This document shows, piece after piece, positions 10,687 through 23,500 of a DNA stretch of 64,000 nucleotides (positions within the stretch are counted from its first letter, which is position 1; each line of letters starts with the position of its first letter). Made by a program: the position numbers and the translations under genes. Under the pieces are notes generated by a model, which was given only the letters and a program-made list of their open reading frames with translations, was not told where the DNA came from and did not search any database. Origin of the DNA: Hsuehochloa calcarea (Eukaryota > Streptophyta > Magnoliopsida > Poales > Poaceae); the NCBI GenBank assembly GCA_036346395.1, contig JAYEVG010000033.1, positions 1 through 64,000 of the forward strand, written 5' to 3'.

Positions 10687-12513
10687 GCTCATGTCCTCAA
10701 TAAATGGGGTACTGATTGGGATCTCTATTAATGTTATACTCATGTTTGTTTGCCCAAATACCTTACAAGTCTGTCATGCTTTATATGGGTGTTTGGTTAT
10801 TTGCTCAACAATATACTGCTGCCGATGGATTTCAGTACTGAATAATGTAATATGCTTGTATGACTTATGGTTTCCCATGATTATCTATGTTTCATGTCTG
10901 CGAATTATTTGCTAGATGATGGTCTGCCCTCCCTTTGAGGGCTATGGTTTGCCTCTATTTATTTACAATTCATCTTTTGTTCATAAGAATATTTTGCTTC
11001 AGATGAAAAGTAATAGCAATGCAGTGCTTGTCAAAGAGGAATTCAATTAGGGTTGTAGACTTGTAGCTTTGTTGAGAAATGAATTTTTCATTCACCATGT
11101 AGTAGTAATTTTATTTTCAGTTTAAATCTCTTTGCATAAGAAAGGGCTCTTTTGAACTAGCTTGTGATTTATTCAACAGAAACAAGTAGTGAACTGCAGA
11201 AGTAACTCCATACTCCATAGGAAATTAGGAGCTTATATACCTGGCTCTAAAAACCACAATTAACTGGATAATTATTGCTATAACTGGCTGTCTTGGTCTG
11301 GATCATGTTCCAGGAAACCTACCAGTTTATGTACAATAATAAGTCAATGATCCAATATATAGGCAAATTGTGATGATACACCTTATTTTGTTGTTATTCT
11401 TGCAATTCACATGATAATGCAGTTGCATTGTTTTTATTATCCTGTCTGCAGGTGAGTTGTGTGGTAGAATGTGAGTTGGCTATCTTTTTATAACCATACT
11501 TATTTCGGTAGTTTATTTCATCTGTTTGTTGGTGGTGTCATGTGTTTTCTGGTGTCACAATATTCTCATGATGCTTTGCCAGTCTGCCAGAATTAGTATA
11601 AAATAAATCTAAATAATTGTCAGTGTTCTTTCCCCAGAAGTACATGCTTCACTCTAATATGAGTCTGATTCTCTTCAAAGTTGGGAATGGTTAAGTACTT
11701 AAGTTCAGTCTCACTGATGTAGTACTTCCTAGTTTGACTCTCTTCGACATGGACATGGTTAGCTTATAAGTTACTGCTCAGTTCATATATAGCCGCAAGG
11801 GTAAAAGTGCACTAATAGATTGAGGTCCTTTTGCACACCACCATTTCGGTAAGCATGGTCTACTTTGTACCTATGTTTACTCAGTAAAGGCAGAGGATGT
11901 TTATCCCCTCTCTAGGTACGTTCATGGGTCTATTTTGGCCATGCCAATGTATTTTGAGGTCAAGTTCATAGGTACGTTCATTGGAGTCAGAGAACATGTC
12001 AATGCACAGTCTGCATTTTTTTGGGTAGCACCCTATCCTTTACGGGTAATGTATTACTGTACAAAACTATCATCTAATTGTTATCCCAGCTACCAGTCTC
12101 TGAACAAAATCTTACTCTTGTGATGTTTTGTTGATCCTAAGCATCAAACAGGATCAGTGTTTATGAACTGAAAAATTCCACCTCTAAAATTCTTCTTGAA
12201 ACAATATGTTCGGCAAAAGGACGTGCAACCACATGCAGACAACAACATATGTCCCCTAGAGACAAGCAATGCAAAACCAAAACACATGCTAAATGTTCGC
12301 ATTACTGGGACATCATACATGTGAAGGAACCATGAACCATCAGAGAGCATGCATGAGTGTCTTTTGTCAGGAAGAACAAACTCCCCATGTTTTCAATATA
12401 CAAATCTGCTGAACACAGCACACCAATCACCAATTTGTCCTCAAGAATCACACGCCACATGGACTCAAAAAATGGTAAGAATGATACCATGGATAAGATG
12501 GATCGAATCAAGT
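10687..12513. other. Intergenic, nothing identified
   Basis: AT-rich sequence of about 1.8 kb between the convergent ends of the NRP-like gene (+) and the DUF538 gene (-). The 5' part is the 3' UTR of the NRP-like gene. No transposon end, RNA gene or domain was recognised. Confidence 0.4.
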
Positions 12514-15500
12514 TCAGAACTCCTCAACCGAGATGGCTTCACGGGGGACCTCGTAAGCATCCTTCTGCCTCAGCTTCTTCACGCCGGCTATGAAGCACAC
12601 CTTGTCAGACCTGAAGCTCTCCAAGCTCACGCTGGTCACCTTCACCCACACAATCACCTTGGTCTTCATGCCTTCGATCCCGGAAAGCTTACCTCGGGAC
12701 AAAGTCGCCTTGACACGAGGAGCGTACCGTATCATGGAAGAATCCTTGAAGCTCACCTCGCAGGGCTTAGACAGGTGCACCACAAGCTTTGAGCTTGATT
12801 GATCGTATTCATAGCAGATGATATTCTGAGGGAAGAGGCCTGGTGGGAGGTTATACTCGCGCAGGAGATCAGAGAGTGACTTATTTGGTTTACCTGGATT
12901 TGAGTAAAGGGAGAAAAGGGGTCAGTCCCTCAGTAGTCCATATATATTAGTAATTTATGTAACAATCATTCCCTTATTACTAGTTTGCATCTGCATTTGG
13001 TATGCAGAGATCTAACAAACAGGGATGCAAACGGAGTGGATACTTTTCGTCCGATCGACTGACCGAAAGCTCACAAAGTATATACGGGATGGAGAAATGA
13101 GTATCCGACATTATTCCTTCCGTTTGCACTCCAACTCCGACTCTCTGGAAAAAAAATACATAATATGATACAGAATGAGTGATATCCGTCCGTATATCAG
13201 GTGGTATGAAGAAAGCCTATTGTGGCTTCACTTAGGAACAAGATAAATGATAGGTGGTTTACTGCATCTAAGCGGGCATGGGATACTGAGTGTTTTTCCT
13301 TCGATATCTCAGCGATTAGTCTCTCCATGTTCGCTCTGATTGCACTCCCGCCGCTGTCTAATGTTCTGTGTAAGAGTGCAAAAGAATCGGATAATTTCCG
13401 TCCGTCCGACCGATGAAGTCTCACGGAGTAAATACAAGATAGAGAAATGGGTATCTATGTCTGACTCCAACTCTGAGAGAGAGAAAAATACAGAATATGA
13501 TATAGGATGAGCGATATCTGTCTGTATCTGCTCCGATTGCACCCCTACTAACGGTAAATGCGAGCCATTGAATAAGGTTACCGCTAACATACTGATAGGC
13601 AAAGAGAATCCAGAAGCGGCAGTTTTGAGTTATTTAGGGAAGTTCAACTTTATGGCAAAATTTGACAGAAAATTTTGACTATAGGTAAAGGTGGAATCTT
13701 TGTAATACAAAACTTGAACAACATTTCAATTGTTTGTTTGTCACAGAATTGTAATAAAACAAAATGCGGAAATTCATACGGGTCTCAACTCTATGAATAA
13801 TGCATAACCTTGACAGAATCAGAAGAAGACATCACATTCACACAGTAATGTATACCTGTTTTTTCTACAAAGAAATGGAAGATATAATTGGAGGTGGCCT
13901 GTAAGTGGCACAAAACATGCAAATGGATATGGTCTACGAGCAGGCTCACTCAGAACATAGCCATTTTATTTAAGAATCTATCTTTTTTAGGTGCAATGTT
14001 TTCATACGAGCAGTAAGATTATGATACTGATTATGTTAATAGTTTTTCACGACTGCCAACCGTAGTGTAGATTAGATGCTGCTTGGAAGCAAGTATGAAA
14101 TAGATTATGCATTACAGACCGGCAAATCAGCTGGTTGGTGCTTCCTAAAACGAGGACATACTTAACATAGCCTTGCTAATACCGCCAAAGACTTTTAAGA
14201 GGATCAAGGCAAAGATTGCAAGTCAAAGAAGTTGTTAGATTGCAACTTTGGTTTTACGTATGTGTTAGACCTGTGGATGGTCGTAAAAGACCATGTGGAC
14301 TGGTCATATACATTGTGATGATGAATAATTGACGGTTGTGTTGTACTGACATTTGCGGTTGTGAAAGTTTCGGTTGCTGGGTTTTAGTGTGGATGGTCGG
14401 ATCGTGCCTTGTATCGTGTGGTCTAATTGGTGATACTCGATGATCCTTTCAACTGGTCTCAGAGTACTGTAGCTACAAGTATTATAGCTTCGAGTACCGA
14501 GTAATACAGTTCAGAGTACTGTAGCTCCGAGTACTAAGTATTAGTTTTTCGAGTACCGAGTGGTAGAGTTCCGAGTAATGTACTCAATCGTAAGTTGAGG
14601 TGTGTATCGAGTACAAAGGGCAGCCGGAGTTGCATGGTCGATGGTCGAAGCTACAGTGACTGATCGATAGTAGTGGGCTTCGTGGTCGGTAGTCGTAGGC
14701 TTCGTGATCTGTAGTCGTAGACTTCGTGCTCGGTGGTCGTGCGCTTTTAGTAAGTGGTCATATGCCTCTGGTAAGTGGTCGTACGAGTCTGGTAAGTGGT
14801 TGTAGGCTTCGAGTAATTCAATACTTGTTTTCTTCGAGTACCTTGAGTACCCGTTTCTGGTTGGCCAGCGGTATGATCGGCGTGTACACAGCGGTACAAC
14901 TGGTTTTACAGAGTTTTCGCCATTTGTGTTTTGAGAGTTAGAATTTATGATCGTGGATGATATGATTCGTGTTTATTGATGGATGTGAGCGTGATATGCG
15001 TGTGTGAGCTGATATTGGTCAAGTTCGAGAACTTATGCCAGGAAATCGTTCTTTGATCTTTGCATGTGCAGGTTGAGCGTGGAGACGATCATGGTCGATG
15101 ACGAGGAAGACCAGAACTTGGAGGGGGAAATCCAAGGTTCAGGTGATCGTGGATGTCATGAGGTGGTCGTGCTCAAGCTGGGGCACATAGAGATCAAAGG
15201 TGAATGGATGATGCGTGGTCGAAGTTACAGGAGGTGTCATCTGGAGACTTCGACGCATGAAGAGTTATGGAAGACGTTTCATAACTGGAAGGTTTAGAGA
15301 TATTGTGGTGTTTTGAGGGATTTCGGTTCCTTGTTTCACGAAGGAGGTATGATTATATGTCCGTGTTAATAAAGACACGGTTTAGAGCCCTAGCATATAA
15401 AAGGCTGAAGAGGTTAAGAGGAACGTAGGCTTGCAGGAGGCTTTTTGGGGCTTTTGGCGGTGGCGGTTTTCAGAAAGAGAGCTTTTACGGTATTTTCTTG

Positions 15501-17096
15501 CTAGGGTTTGAGGGGTGCTGTGAGGGCACTTTGTAGACACAGAACATGTTTGAGTAATAACAGATCAGATCTCTTTCAAGAAAGATTTGTCATCTCTACC
15601 GGCGTGTGATTCCGGACTTTGTGTTCGACTTGTTCTCTTTCATCGCTGACTGCATGTTCTTCTGTCTTCGATCTGTTTTTCTGTCTTCGATCAGCTCTCG
15701 TGTTGAGCAGTCTTCGACTAGTTCCTGATCCGAGAGATTTTCGACTTGTTCTCGTCCATTGTTTTTTATCTGCTTTTGTGCTTTGCAGTGCGTGAATCTC
15801 CCGAGCCAGAAGGTAGAAGAAATCTGATAGTCATACTATTTCGACTGGGTGGTCGTAACTCTCTCAACTAGGTCGACTTCGTCTTCTTCGATTACGTACT
15901 GTGTTGTTCTCCTGATTGTCGACAATAGCATCGACTGGCAGAACCGATCACAACATTTTCGAACACTACAACGAGGAAACCAACTCGTACGAGTACGTAG
16001 TATTTAGTTGTCGGTTGAATCCAGAGCAGAGTTTTCTTGGTAAGTTGAAAAAAAAGCACTAAATCATTCACCCCCTCTGATCGTCGTATCCGATCTTACA
16101 GCATGAGTCAAGAAAAATAGAATTTGTGCCACTAACAGCAATGAACACTTGTACTAATGATGTTGCCAAGACAACATAACAAACAGACATCAATGTCTGT
16201 CTCATCATGTAATCTCTCTTCAGGCTCACTCTTATTTTCACAGCCACAAACCAACCATGGAATGGAATAGAACAATCAATACCTTTGAGCTTCTCGAAGA
16301 CCCATTTCGCCTTCTCCTCCACAGTGTTCGAAAAACGCTGCAAAACACAACAGTTAGGTAGTCAGTGTGATATGCGAATACTGAATTGAACCAATTGCAT
16401 CTAGAGTGGAGTAATAATGGAAATTGAGAACGCTTTGAAATGTACTGCATTACAAAGAAGACTAAAGTGCAGTCGAATTAAACAGGGTATTTTACTATAT
16501 CACTCCACTATGAAAAGGTTGCATAAAATAGGTTAAAGCGCGAACTTTTGCTGCTCTAAGTGAAAAAGGGAATGAATCTAATCCAGACTCAGAGAACAAT
16601 ATATAAGAGAAAGATCTGCCGATGGATGCTCCGAGAACTAAAAATTGAGTTCATGGCACTAAAAACATGTGGAAAAATAAACCTCGCAATGTCACAGCCA
16701 GATTATTTCTTAACCGCAACAGCCTCAGGAAAAGATAAAGAACATGAACATAAGAATGAGCAAAAAAATCCATCTCCATGTTCCTTATAACAGAAAAAAC
16801 ATAAAATCTCCTATAGACAATGAAACGAACCAGGAAACCAAGAACGGTAATTTCGTAGTCCAAAAGATTCATCAAGAACCAAAAGAACTCAACAAGAACG
16901 AAACTACTAACTCGAATCCAACTCAATAGCCTCAAGCATTAATCAATCGAACAGAAAAGCAAGAAAGGAAAGAAAAATGACACCAAATGGCATTAGTAGT
17001 AGTACTAACGGAGATGTCGTCGCCAATGGCGGAGAGCTCCTGCTTGGCCTTCCGGGAGATGGTGAAGCTGCTGAGCTTGGTGAGAGCCTTCTCCAT
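12514..17096 (-). CDS. DUF538 family protein (At5g01610-like)
   Basis: Three minus-strand exons: 17010-17096, 16283-16337 and 12514-12893 (87+55+380 = 522 bases, 173 residues plus stop). Splice sites are GT-AG and phases agree. The protein starts MEKALTKLSSFTISRKAKQE and contains VEEKAKWVFEKLKG. The DUF538 core follows: SLSDLLREYNLPPGLFPQ, CYEYD, a beta-rich stretch, GMKTKVIVWVKVTSVS and VKKLRQKDAYEV. Start, order and length match the plant protein At5g01610, whose biochemical role is unknown; some DUF538 members are linked to trichome and stress phenotypes. Intron 2 is 3389 bases long because it has taken in a solo LTR (14263-16100) and two MITE-like copies (13022-13545). The coding exons look intact. 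Confidence 0.85.
13022..13545. mobile_element. Two MITE-like copies in DUF538 intron 2
   Basis: The segment opens GGGATGCAAACGGAGTGGAT and closes GTATCTGCTCCGATTGCACC, whose reverse complement is nearly the same, so the ends are terminal inverted repeats. Inside, TGATTGCACTCCC (to 13349) and GAGTGCAAAAGAATCGGATA (from 13374) look like a second right and left end. The body around 13045-13198 recurs at 13390-13530 in the same direction. I read this as two direct copies side by side. The superfamily was not determined and no clear target duplication was found. Confidence 0.55.
14263..16100 (+). mobile_element. Solo LTR of a SIRE-like Copia element in DUF538 intron 2
   Basis: The segment starts TGTTAGACC and ends GATCTTACA, so it has TG...CA ends. 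It is flanked by GTATG (14258-14262) and GCATG (16101-16105), a 5-bp target duplication with one mismatch. A TATA box, tataaaagg, is at 15396-15404, as expected for an LTR promoter. The end contains TTCACCCCCTCTGATCG, typical of the ends of SIRE/Maximus LTRs. No gag or pol frame lies within the 1838 bases, so recombination between two LTRs has removed the body. Bases 14455-14600 repeat the word GAGTAC about seven times, and 14640-14810 repeat GGTCGT-like words. Confidence 0.62.
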
Positions 17097-18560
17097 CCTA
17101 GGCACGGCCACGCAACTCGACTGGCCTGGCGTGGGGTGGAGTGGAGGCAGCGGTTTGGACGTGTAGACGAAGAACGGGTGGCGGCTCTGCAGTCTGCACT
17201 GTGGTTGGGGGTGCCGCAGGATGGGCGACAGAGAACCAGTTTCAAAGCTCTGGCACCCTCCCCGAGCGGAACCGAATAAATAAGCAACGGCTCGAGAATT
17301 GAGATGGTGGTGGACCTGTGGTGCCGGATCCTTTGCGACTGTACGGTCCGCTTCCATATTTGCTTCGGTCAATCATTCTTTTTACTGCACCACCGGATAG
17401 CCATTCTTTTTTGAGAAAGAAGACGACATTGGAGCATATGATTGCCAAAATTTCAGCATAGATTTGCTCATTTTAGTTGTAACATACCAATTTTTTTTTA
17501 AAAAAAGTTTAAGGTAGCTTTGAGCAGTGCAATGCACGCTGGGCTTCAACCAGGCAAAATCAGAACTCGTACTTAGTCAAGGATGCCGATCTCTCGGTCT
17601 CAGCAGAGTTGACGGTCGTTGGAACCGGCACGTACAACGGAGTGAAACGAGATTTTCGTAGGAGCTAGTGGCAGCCTGCCGATTTGGCAGCTAATCCAAG
17701 AGCGGTAGCGCGGTACGAGCGCGCACGCCCAACCGCGCCGCACGCCTAGTAAGTTTTGTCATCGTCACGAGCTGGCGAGCGGAAAAACCCGCGCCGCGCC
17801 GAGCGTGGCGCTTGGGGTGAGCGACCTTTGGTTGGTCTCGGCGCGCGGACCCAACCCCGCGCCGCTGCATGACCAAAATTGTGGTCACGAGGACCGTGCT
17901 GGCCGCGCCGCACCGTGCTGCCGAGCGTGGCATGCACTTGGCTGGGTGCCAACATGCCGTAGGACTCGCGACTCACGAGCGGAAAACCGCGAGCTCCGCC
18001 AAAGTGGTTGTCACGAGCACGGGAGGAGGAGCCCGCGCCGGCCGGTCGTCCTGCCGTTTGAGACGCACGCGCCGCGGACCCAGCCTCGCCCGCCAAGCGC
18101 CGTCGGTTCGGGTCGCCTGGGTAACATTTTTCTGTTTATCCATGCGTGAAATACGAATTTTCAGTCGTGAACTCGTGATAAGAATATCTGGTGGATTGTG
18201 GTTGCCTAATCGCTTCGAATGTCCAGCTTATACGCGCGATCTGGTTGATGAAGGAATAGTACGTAGTGCATCGTGTGCTGGTTCGGTTGTTCAAACTTTT
18301 TGTAGCGTGAAGAGCTTTGACAAGCTAGATATGATAGGCGTAGAACGTACTTGTCAGCGGCGGAAGGCGGAATTAGGATTCCGGCGATGGGTGCGGACAT
18401 GAAAGCTCAAATATATCAAATTTCATATATTGCTTAGATTGCAACCCAAATAACAAATATTTTAGGAAAAAATACAACTTCACATCGTCTTCTTTCATGC
18501 CTTGAAAGCGGTTGATTACATCATTATCACTAACTTGTAAAAAAAACTCGTGCTCAATAA
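17097..18560. other. DUF538 promoter side and GC-rich block of unknown nature
   Basis: Bases 17097-17400 include the 5' UTR and promoter of the minus-strand DUF538 gene. Bases 17690-18130 are strongly GC-rich with internal repetition (for example ACGAGCGGAAAACCGCG and GCGAGCGGAAAAACCCGCG). This opens frames on both strands, none with a recognisable domain. It may be transposon debris. Confidence 0.35.
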
Positions 18561-18570
18561 ATTTATGGTG

Positions 18571-18624
18571 TGTTTGGAACGGCTTCGGCTTTTCGCTTGA
18601 AAAAGCCAGATGTCGTTCCAAACA
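18571..18624. repeat. Nested perfect inverted repeat (54-bp foldback)
   Basis: TGTTTGGAACG at 18571-18581 is the exact reverse complement of CGTTCCAAACA at 18614-18624. Inside it, GGCTTTT pairs with AAAAGCC around a short loop. A further GCTTTTTCCTGAAGCCGAAA follows outside at 18629. It looks like a small MITE end or foldback fragment. Confidence 0.75.
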
Positions 18625-18744
18625 GAAAGCTTTTTCCTGAAGCCGAAAGCCGCTCTTAACGTAGGGAACCTCAACAACTTCCCGCACCCCTATTTCGACT
18701 TGATCCCCAAAGTTGGGGGTAATTATGTGTGTTTTTCCATGCAA

Positions 18745-19480
18745 TAGACCCCCCTCCTCGCCGCCCGCCCACCCGCCCGAAACCATAGCTCCCCGCGCCT
18801 TCCTCCCTTCTCTTCTTGCTCCTCCCTCCTCCTATCCGGCGCCCACCTCTTCCCGCCCTCCCACCGCCCTCCTCGGATCTACTACCTCGACGGATCAATC
18901 ACCTTCCCTCTCGCGATCGGATCTACCGCCCCTCCTTCATCCTCCCCGCCAGATCTCACACCTCGCACCGCCTCTCTCTCCTCCTCCCTTGGCGCCTTCG
19001 CCCGCTCGCGCCGCCACCTCCCTCCTCCTCCCTTGGCCCTGACCAGATCTGCCGCCGCCCTCCTTCTCTCTCCCTAGCTAGGGTTGCTACCCCTGCGCCG
19101 TCACCTCACTCTCTCCTCCTCCCATGCCGCGCCCGACAAAGAACCCTAGCCGCCGATAGTAGTCCTCCATTTTTTATTTGTTTCATTATCATTTTCTCCT
19201 TTTTCTTTTATATTGTAAATGAATTATTTTATGTAATTATTATTTATTACAATTATTTATGCAATAATTATTTGTTGTAATAATAATTAATTATCATTAA
19301 TTACAATAATTGTGATCTATTATGTTAATTCCGGTCAATTGTGATAATTGCGTTAATCACTGTTAATTACGGTAGTCGTCGTTAATTGCAGTCAATTAAC
19401 TTAATCGTTGTTAATTGAAGCAGTTGTTGTTAACCGTCATCAATTGTGTTAGTTGTCGTTAAATGTTGCTAATTGCCATT
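18745..19480. repeat. Pyrimidine-rich block followed by AT-rich degenerate TTAATT array
   Basis: Bases 18745-19170 are made mostly of CCTCC, CTCTC and CCGCC words, which opens Pro/Ser/Leu frames without a domain. From 19190 composition flips to AT-rich. Between about 19280 and 19480 the words TTAATT, TCAATT and GTTAA recur every 10-14 bases with changing spacers, as in an old, diverged simple repeat. Confidence 0.5.
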
Positions 19481-20502
19481 AAACGACATCAGACAAGCTA
19501 TTATTAGCCTTAGGGACATTTCAGACATTTTCATCTCAGAAGCTGCAACGAGCCTACCTAAAAACCAGACAACCAAACACAAAACCTTTTCACCAAATTG
19601 TTCAACCTCAGTAAGCTCAATTAAAACCGCTTTAAAATCTACTGTTCATGCCAAACGGGCTCTTAACAAAGCAATCATTCAAGCATCCATCGCGCATGCT
19701 ATTCCTATCCATAATGGGCCATGTGCTCAAGTGGGCTACCACTGTACTCAATGAATGTAGGATGAAAACAGCAAAGGGGTGCAAATGTTGGTATTTAGAC
19801 TATGTATGCATATATAATAAATACATAAATATATTTATCATGTACTTTATTTTTTGCCCGAAAAATTGGGGTGGAGCTGCACCCCCATACACCTACATAT
19901 ACCCGCCTCTGGGTCTTGGACTGTGCAAAGGCACGTAGCACGTTATCTGCATAATTTCAGCTAGCAACCAAGCAGAGTCGCACAAACTGAGCTATAAAAA
20001 TGTGTGCCCAGAGAGCAAAAGACATAGATAATAGGATAAAGCACCAAAACCATCTCCAGCCTACACATCAGCGGTGCCTGCTCGCAGTTGCACACACACC
20101 TGCACGCATAAAAACACTTGGGCCGAGGCTTGACGGGCCGTGGCACAACTCCGGGTGGGACGCGGGGTCCTCGGCCTGCACGGGGCGCGCCCGGCGACCT
20201 CTACTTCTCCGACGGCCCACCTCTCCGCTCCTCCTCATCCCCCACGCCGATAGGTAGTGAGGCGCCCCCGATCAAACCCTAACCCCTTCCGCCTCGCCTC
20301 GCCTCGCCGGCGCTCAAGCCCCTCTCGTCGGCGACCCTCCGCTCCCCCTCTCCACCGCGCGCCTCCGCTCTCGCAGGTGCGTGGCACTTATCCTCCAGGC
20401 CCAGCTTTTTACGCTTTTACTTTTAGCGTGTTAAATCCGCCTTTGCTCTCTTTCGCTAGGGCTTAGTAGGTCGCGAGATTCGACTCTTGGAATTCGCGCA
20501 CA
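19481..20502. other. Promoter and 5' UTR of the PRP39 gene
   Basis: About 1 kb before the PRP39 start codon. Bases 20150-20380 are GC-rich with CGCCTC runs, as in a grass 5' UTR. GCAGGTGCGTGG near 20374 could be a UTR intron donor. Bases 19648-19670 read GGGCTCTT next to CCAAACG, reminiscent of grass MITE ends, but no partner was established. Confidence 0.35.
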
Positions 20503-23500
20503 ATGGAGGAAGATCAAATCGTTGCTGCTGCAACATCGGAAATTCTCGGCGCCGCCCAAGGCGCTGTAGATTCTGGTAGCGCGGAGGCTGGTGCCGCGGC
20601 TTCGTCCATTGCGTCTTTCGATTCGGCTAGCGCTAATCCTGATGCGAACGTTTATAGTCAGAATCTGGGCTCCGTTCCGCAAGCTGCGCATAGCGCTGAC
20701 GGCGCCGTTGCTCCTTATGATGGAGCTCAGGGAGCTGATGCCTCTGTGTATCCTAATCCAACCGAGCACACGTCGCTAAACGGAACTTCTGGCCAGACGG
20801 CAGACTACCCATCTGCAGGAGCTACAGAGAATGGCGATGCCACAAACGAGATGAGTGAACAAGTTCCGCAGCAATCCTATGAGGATGGTAATGTTGGGCT
20901 CATAAGTTCTCTTAATCTGGCATCGTGCCTGCTATTTGTTGTTAATGTGTTGCTTTCTCTACGCAGCTGTACTTTCAGCAGAAGAGGCTAGGTTGTGGAA
21001 TGTTGTTACCGCTAATTGCTTAGACTTCAATGCTTGGACTGCGCTTATTGACGAGACAGAGAAAATTGCCGAGGTAAAGTTTGGATTGTTGCCTTCCCAT
21101 ACAATCAATTCTTCTCTTCTGCAACTTGCTGTATGTATAGGTGCTAACTGCTAAATTTTTGGCTACTTTTTCTTTATTTTTTTGCTCGCTCATGCAATAG
21201 ATATTTCTTATGATTATATGCGATTGATTTATATTTAGTGGAATCTGAAGTTCTATGAATCTACCTTATGGCATCGACAGTCATTTTTCTTCCTTGTTCT
21301 TATTAGCATACGTGTTTGCACTCTGAAGGGCCTAAAAGTGTGTTTGTGTTCTATATTTTTGCCTTTCTGGTACTGGATCTCAGTATATGCATGCTAGTAG
21401 ATTTCATAAGCCTTGTGTTTCCTACAGTTGTATTGAAGGGTTTAGTGTTCCTGAAGCTTATTTTTTGTATTTGTCTCTTAGATCTTTGCCCTTTTGTGTT
21501 TCAGTGAAGTGTACTGAATATAAATTTAATCTGATTAAGCAATAATACAAAATGGAAACTGTTGTATGATAAAAAATCTTTTGTGCTAATGCTATATTTT
21601 TGTTTATTCCCGTACAGAGCAATATTTTGAAAATACGGAAAGTGTATGATGCATTCCTTGCGGAATTCCCTCTATGCTTTGGATATTGGAAGAAATATGC
21701 AGATCATGAAGGTCGTCTTGACAGTGCCAATAAAGTTATAGAGGTGTATGAACGGGCAGTTCTTGCAGTTACTTATTCAGTGGACATTTGGTATAACTAT
21801 TGTCAATTTGCAATTTCCACATATGATGACCCAGATATCATCAGAAGGTAGCAAATTACGTGCAATGTGTCTATACTGACTATGTTTTTCTAGCTAATGA
21901 TTGTGTCTTCTGACGTTATCTTGAATTAGTGGGCATTTGTAGGTCATATGTTTATAGGAATGCCTGATGAAGTGCTTTCAAATATGTTACAACTCTATTT
22001 GTGCAATCCATGTGCCAGTGTAATCCATATAACTGCATATATTCAGACTTGTATAGTATGTTATTAGACTGACTGTATGTCTCTCTAAATTGCAATGACC
22101 AATTCAAGACCTATTTATAGTTACTATATATACAAAATGAAGCATTTCTTTGATCTTCTGTGGACTCATAATCTCTATGTAGGATTTTTTATAGCCAATG
22201 TTAGTGCATTTAATTCATACATTAGCTCATTAGCTAATTTTGTCGTAACATGTTTGTTCGATACAAAGTACTTTACAACTTATTACATATGATCATGTAA
22301 GTACTTTAGTACTTTTGGCATACCATGTCTATCAAGAATAATACGGTCCTCTTGGGATGTAAATGTAGCTACTACTGTTTGCACCTGCAAGCCATCATTC
22401 ATTGAGTGTTTCCTGGATTATCTGTTTTAGCTTTTGTCTGGGGATTAATTATTTTGTTTTGTGTCAGTAACTTCACTCACTGTTTGTTTCACTACAGACT
22501 GTTTGAACGGGGCTTGGCATATGTTGGAACAGATTTTCGTTCCAATAGTTTGTGGGACGAGTACATTAAGTATGAAGAATCACTGCAGGCATGGAGTCAT
22601 CTAGCTGTGATATATACGAGAATATTAGAGCATCCTATACAACAGCTTGATCGGTACTTTAATTGGTAAGTTCATTGGTTTTATTTGTGTATTTTAGTAT
22701 TCAAGTGCGGTATTTGCTGGATTATATCACTTTTATGTATATTTTTGCTTGTCTTTGGCGTACTAATTGTTTAATGTTATTGGCTGATTAGTGGATTAAG
22801 AATATAATAAACACATACATCAGTATACCATTTCCTAATCCAGCTAGGATTCGGGTTTGTGATTTTAACTATGCAGTAAGCACCTGAATTATAATATGAC
22901 ATGTAGTATCTCATCGCTACGAAACATAGAATGCTTAATTTGTTGTGATACTAAGTATTATTGTTACTTTTACTCAGCTTCAAAGAATTGACTGCGACAC
23001 GTAATTTATCGGATATACTTATCATGGAGGACACTTCCGTGTATGGAGTTACTGCTGAGAACAGTGATCAGGCTCTTGACGGGGAGGCGCATCCTTATGA
23101 TGCAGAAAAATCTGCTCAACCTGAAATTTCATGTTCAACAGAAGCAGAGAACCTGGCAAAGTATGTTTCCATTAGAGAAGAGATGTATAAGAAGGCTAAA
23201 GAGGACGAATATAAGATTATCGGTTTTGAGCTAGCTATTAGAAGACCATATTTTCATGTCAAGCCTCTTGACAACCCAGAGCTTGAAAATTGGCATAACT
23301 ATCTTGACTTTATCGAGAGGGAAGAAGACATTAATAAGGTATGCTTTTGCACTTCCAAGATTTTTTTTCTGGTCACCTTTTTGTTTAGTAGATTTCATGC
23401 AATGCCTGAAATCTTATAACTTACAATTTAGTCTTATTGGCTCCATTATATTCTTTAACGGCTAGTATTTGGACGGAGCTTCCTTTATAATGGGATATTG

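Noticed and set aside
17691..18402. Several overlapping ORFs in the GC-rich block, including a 177-codon frame
   Set aside because: Open on both strands because stops are rare at high GC; no recognisable protein.
18713..19280. Two overlapping Pro/Ser/Leu-rich ORFs (109 and 154 codons)
   Set aside because: They follow from the CCTCC-rich composition; no domain and no exon structure.
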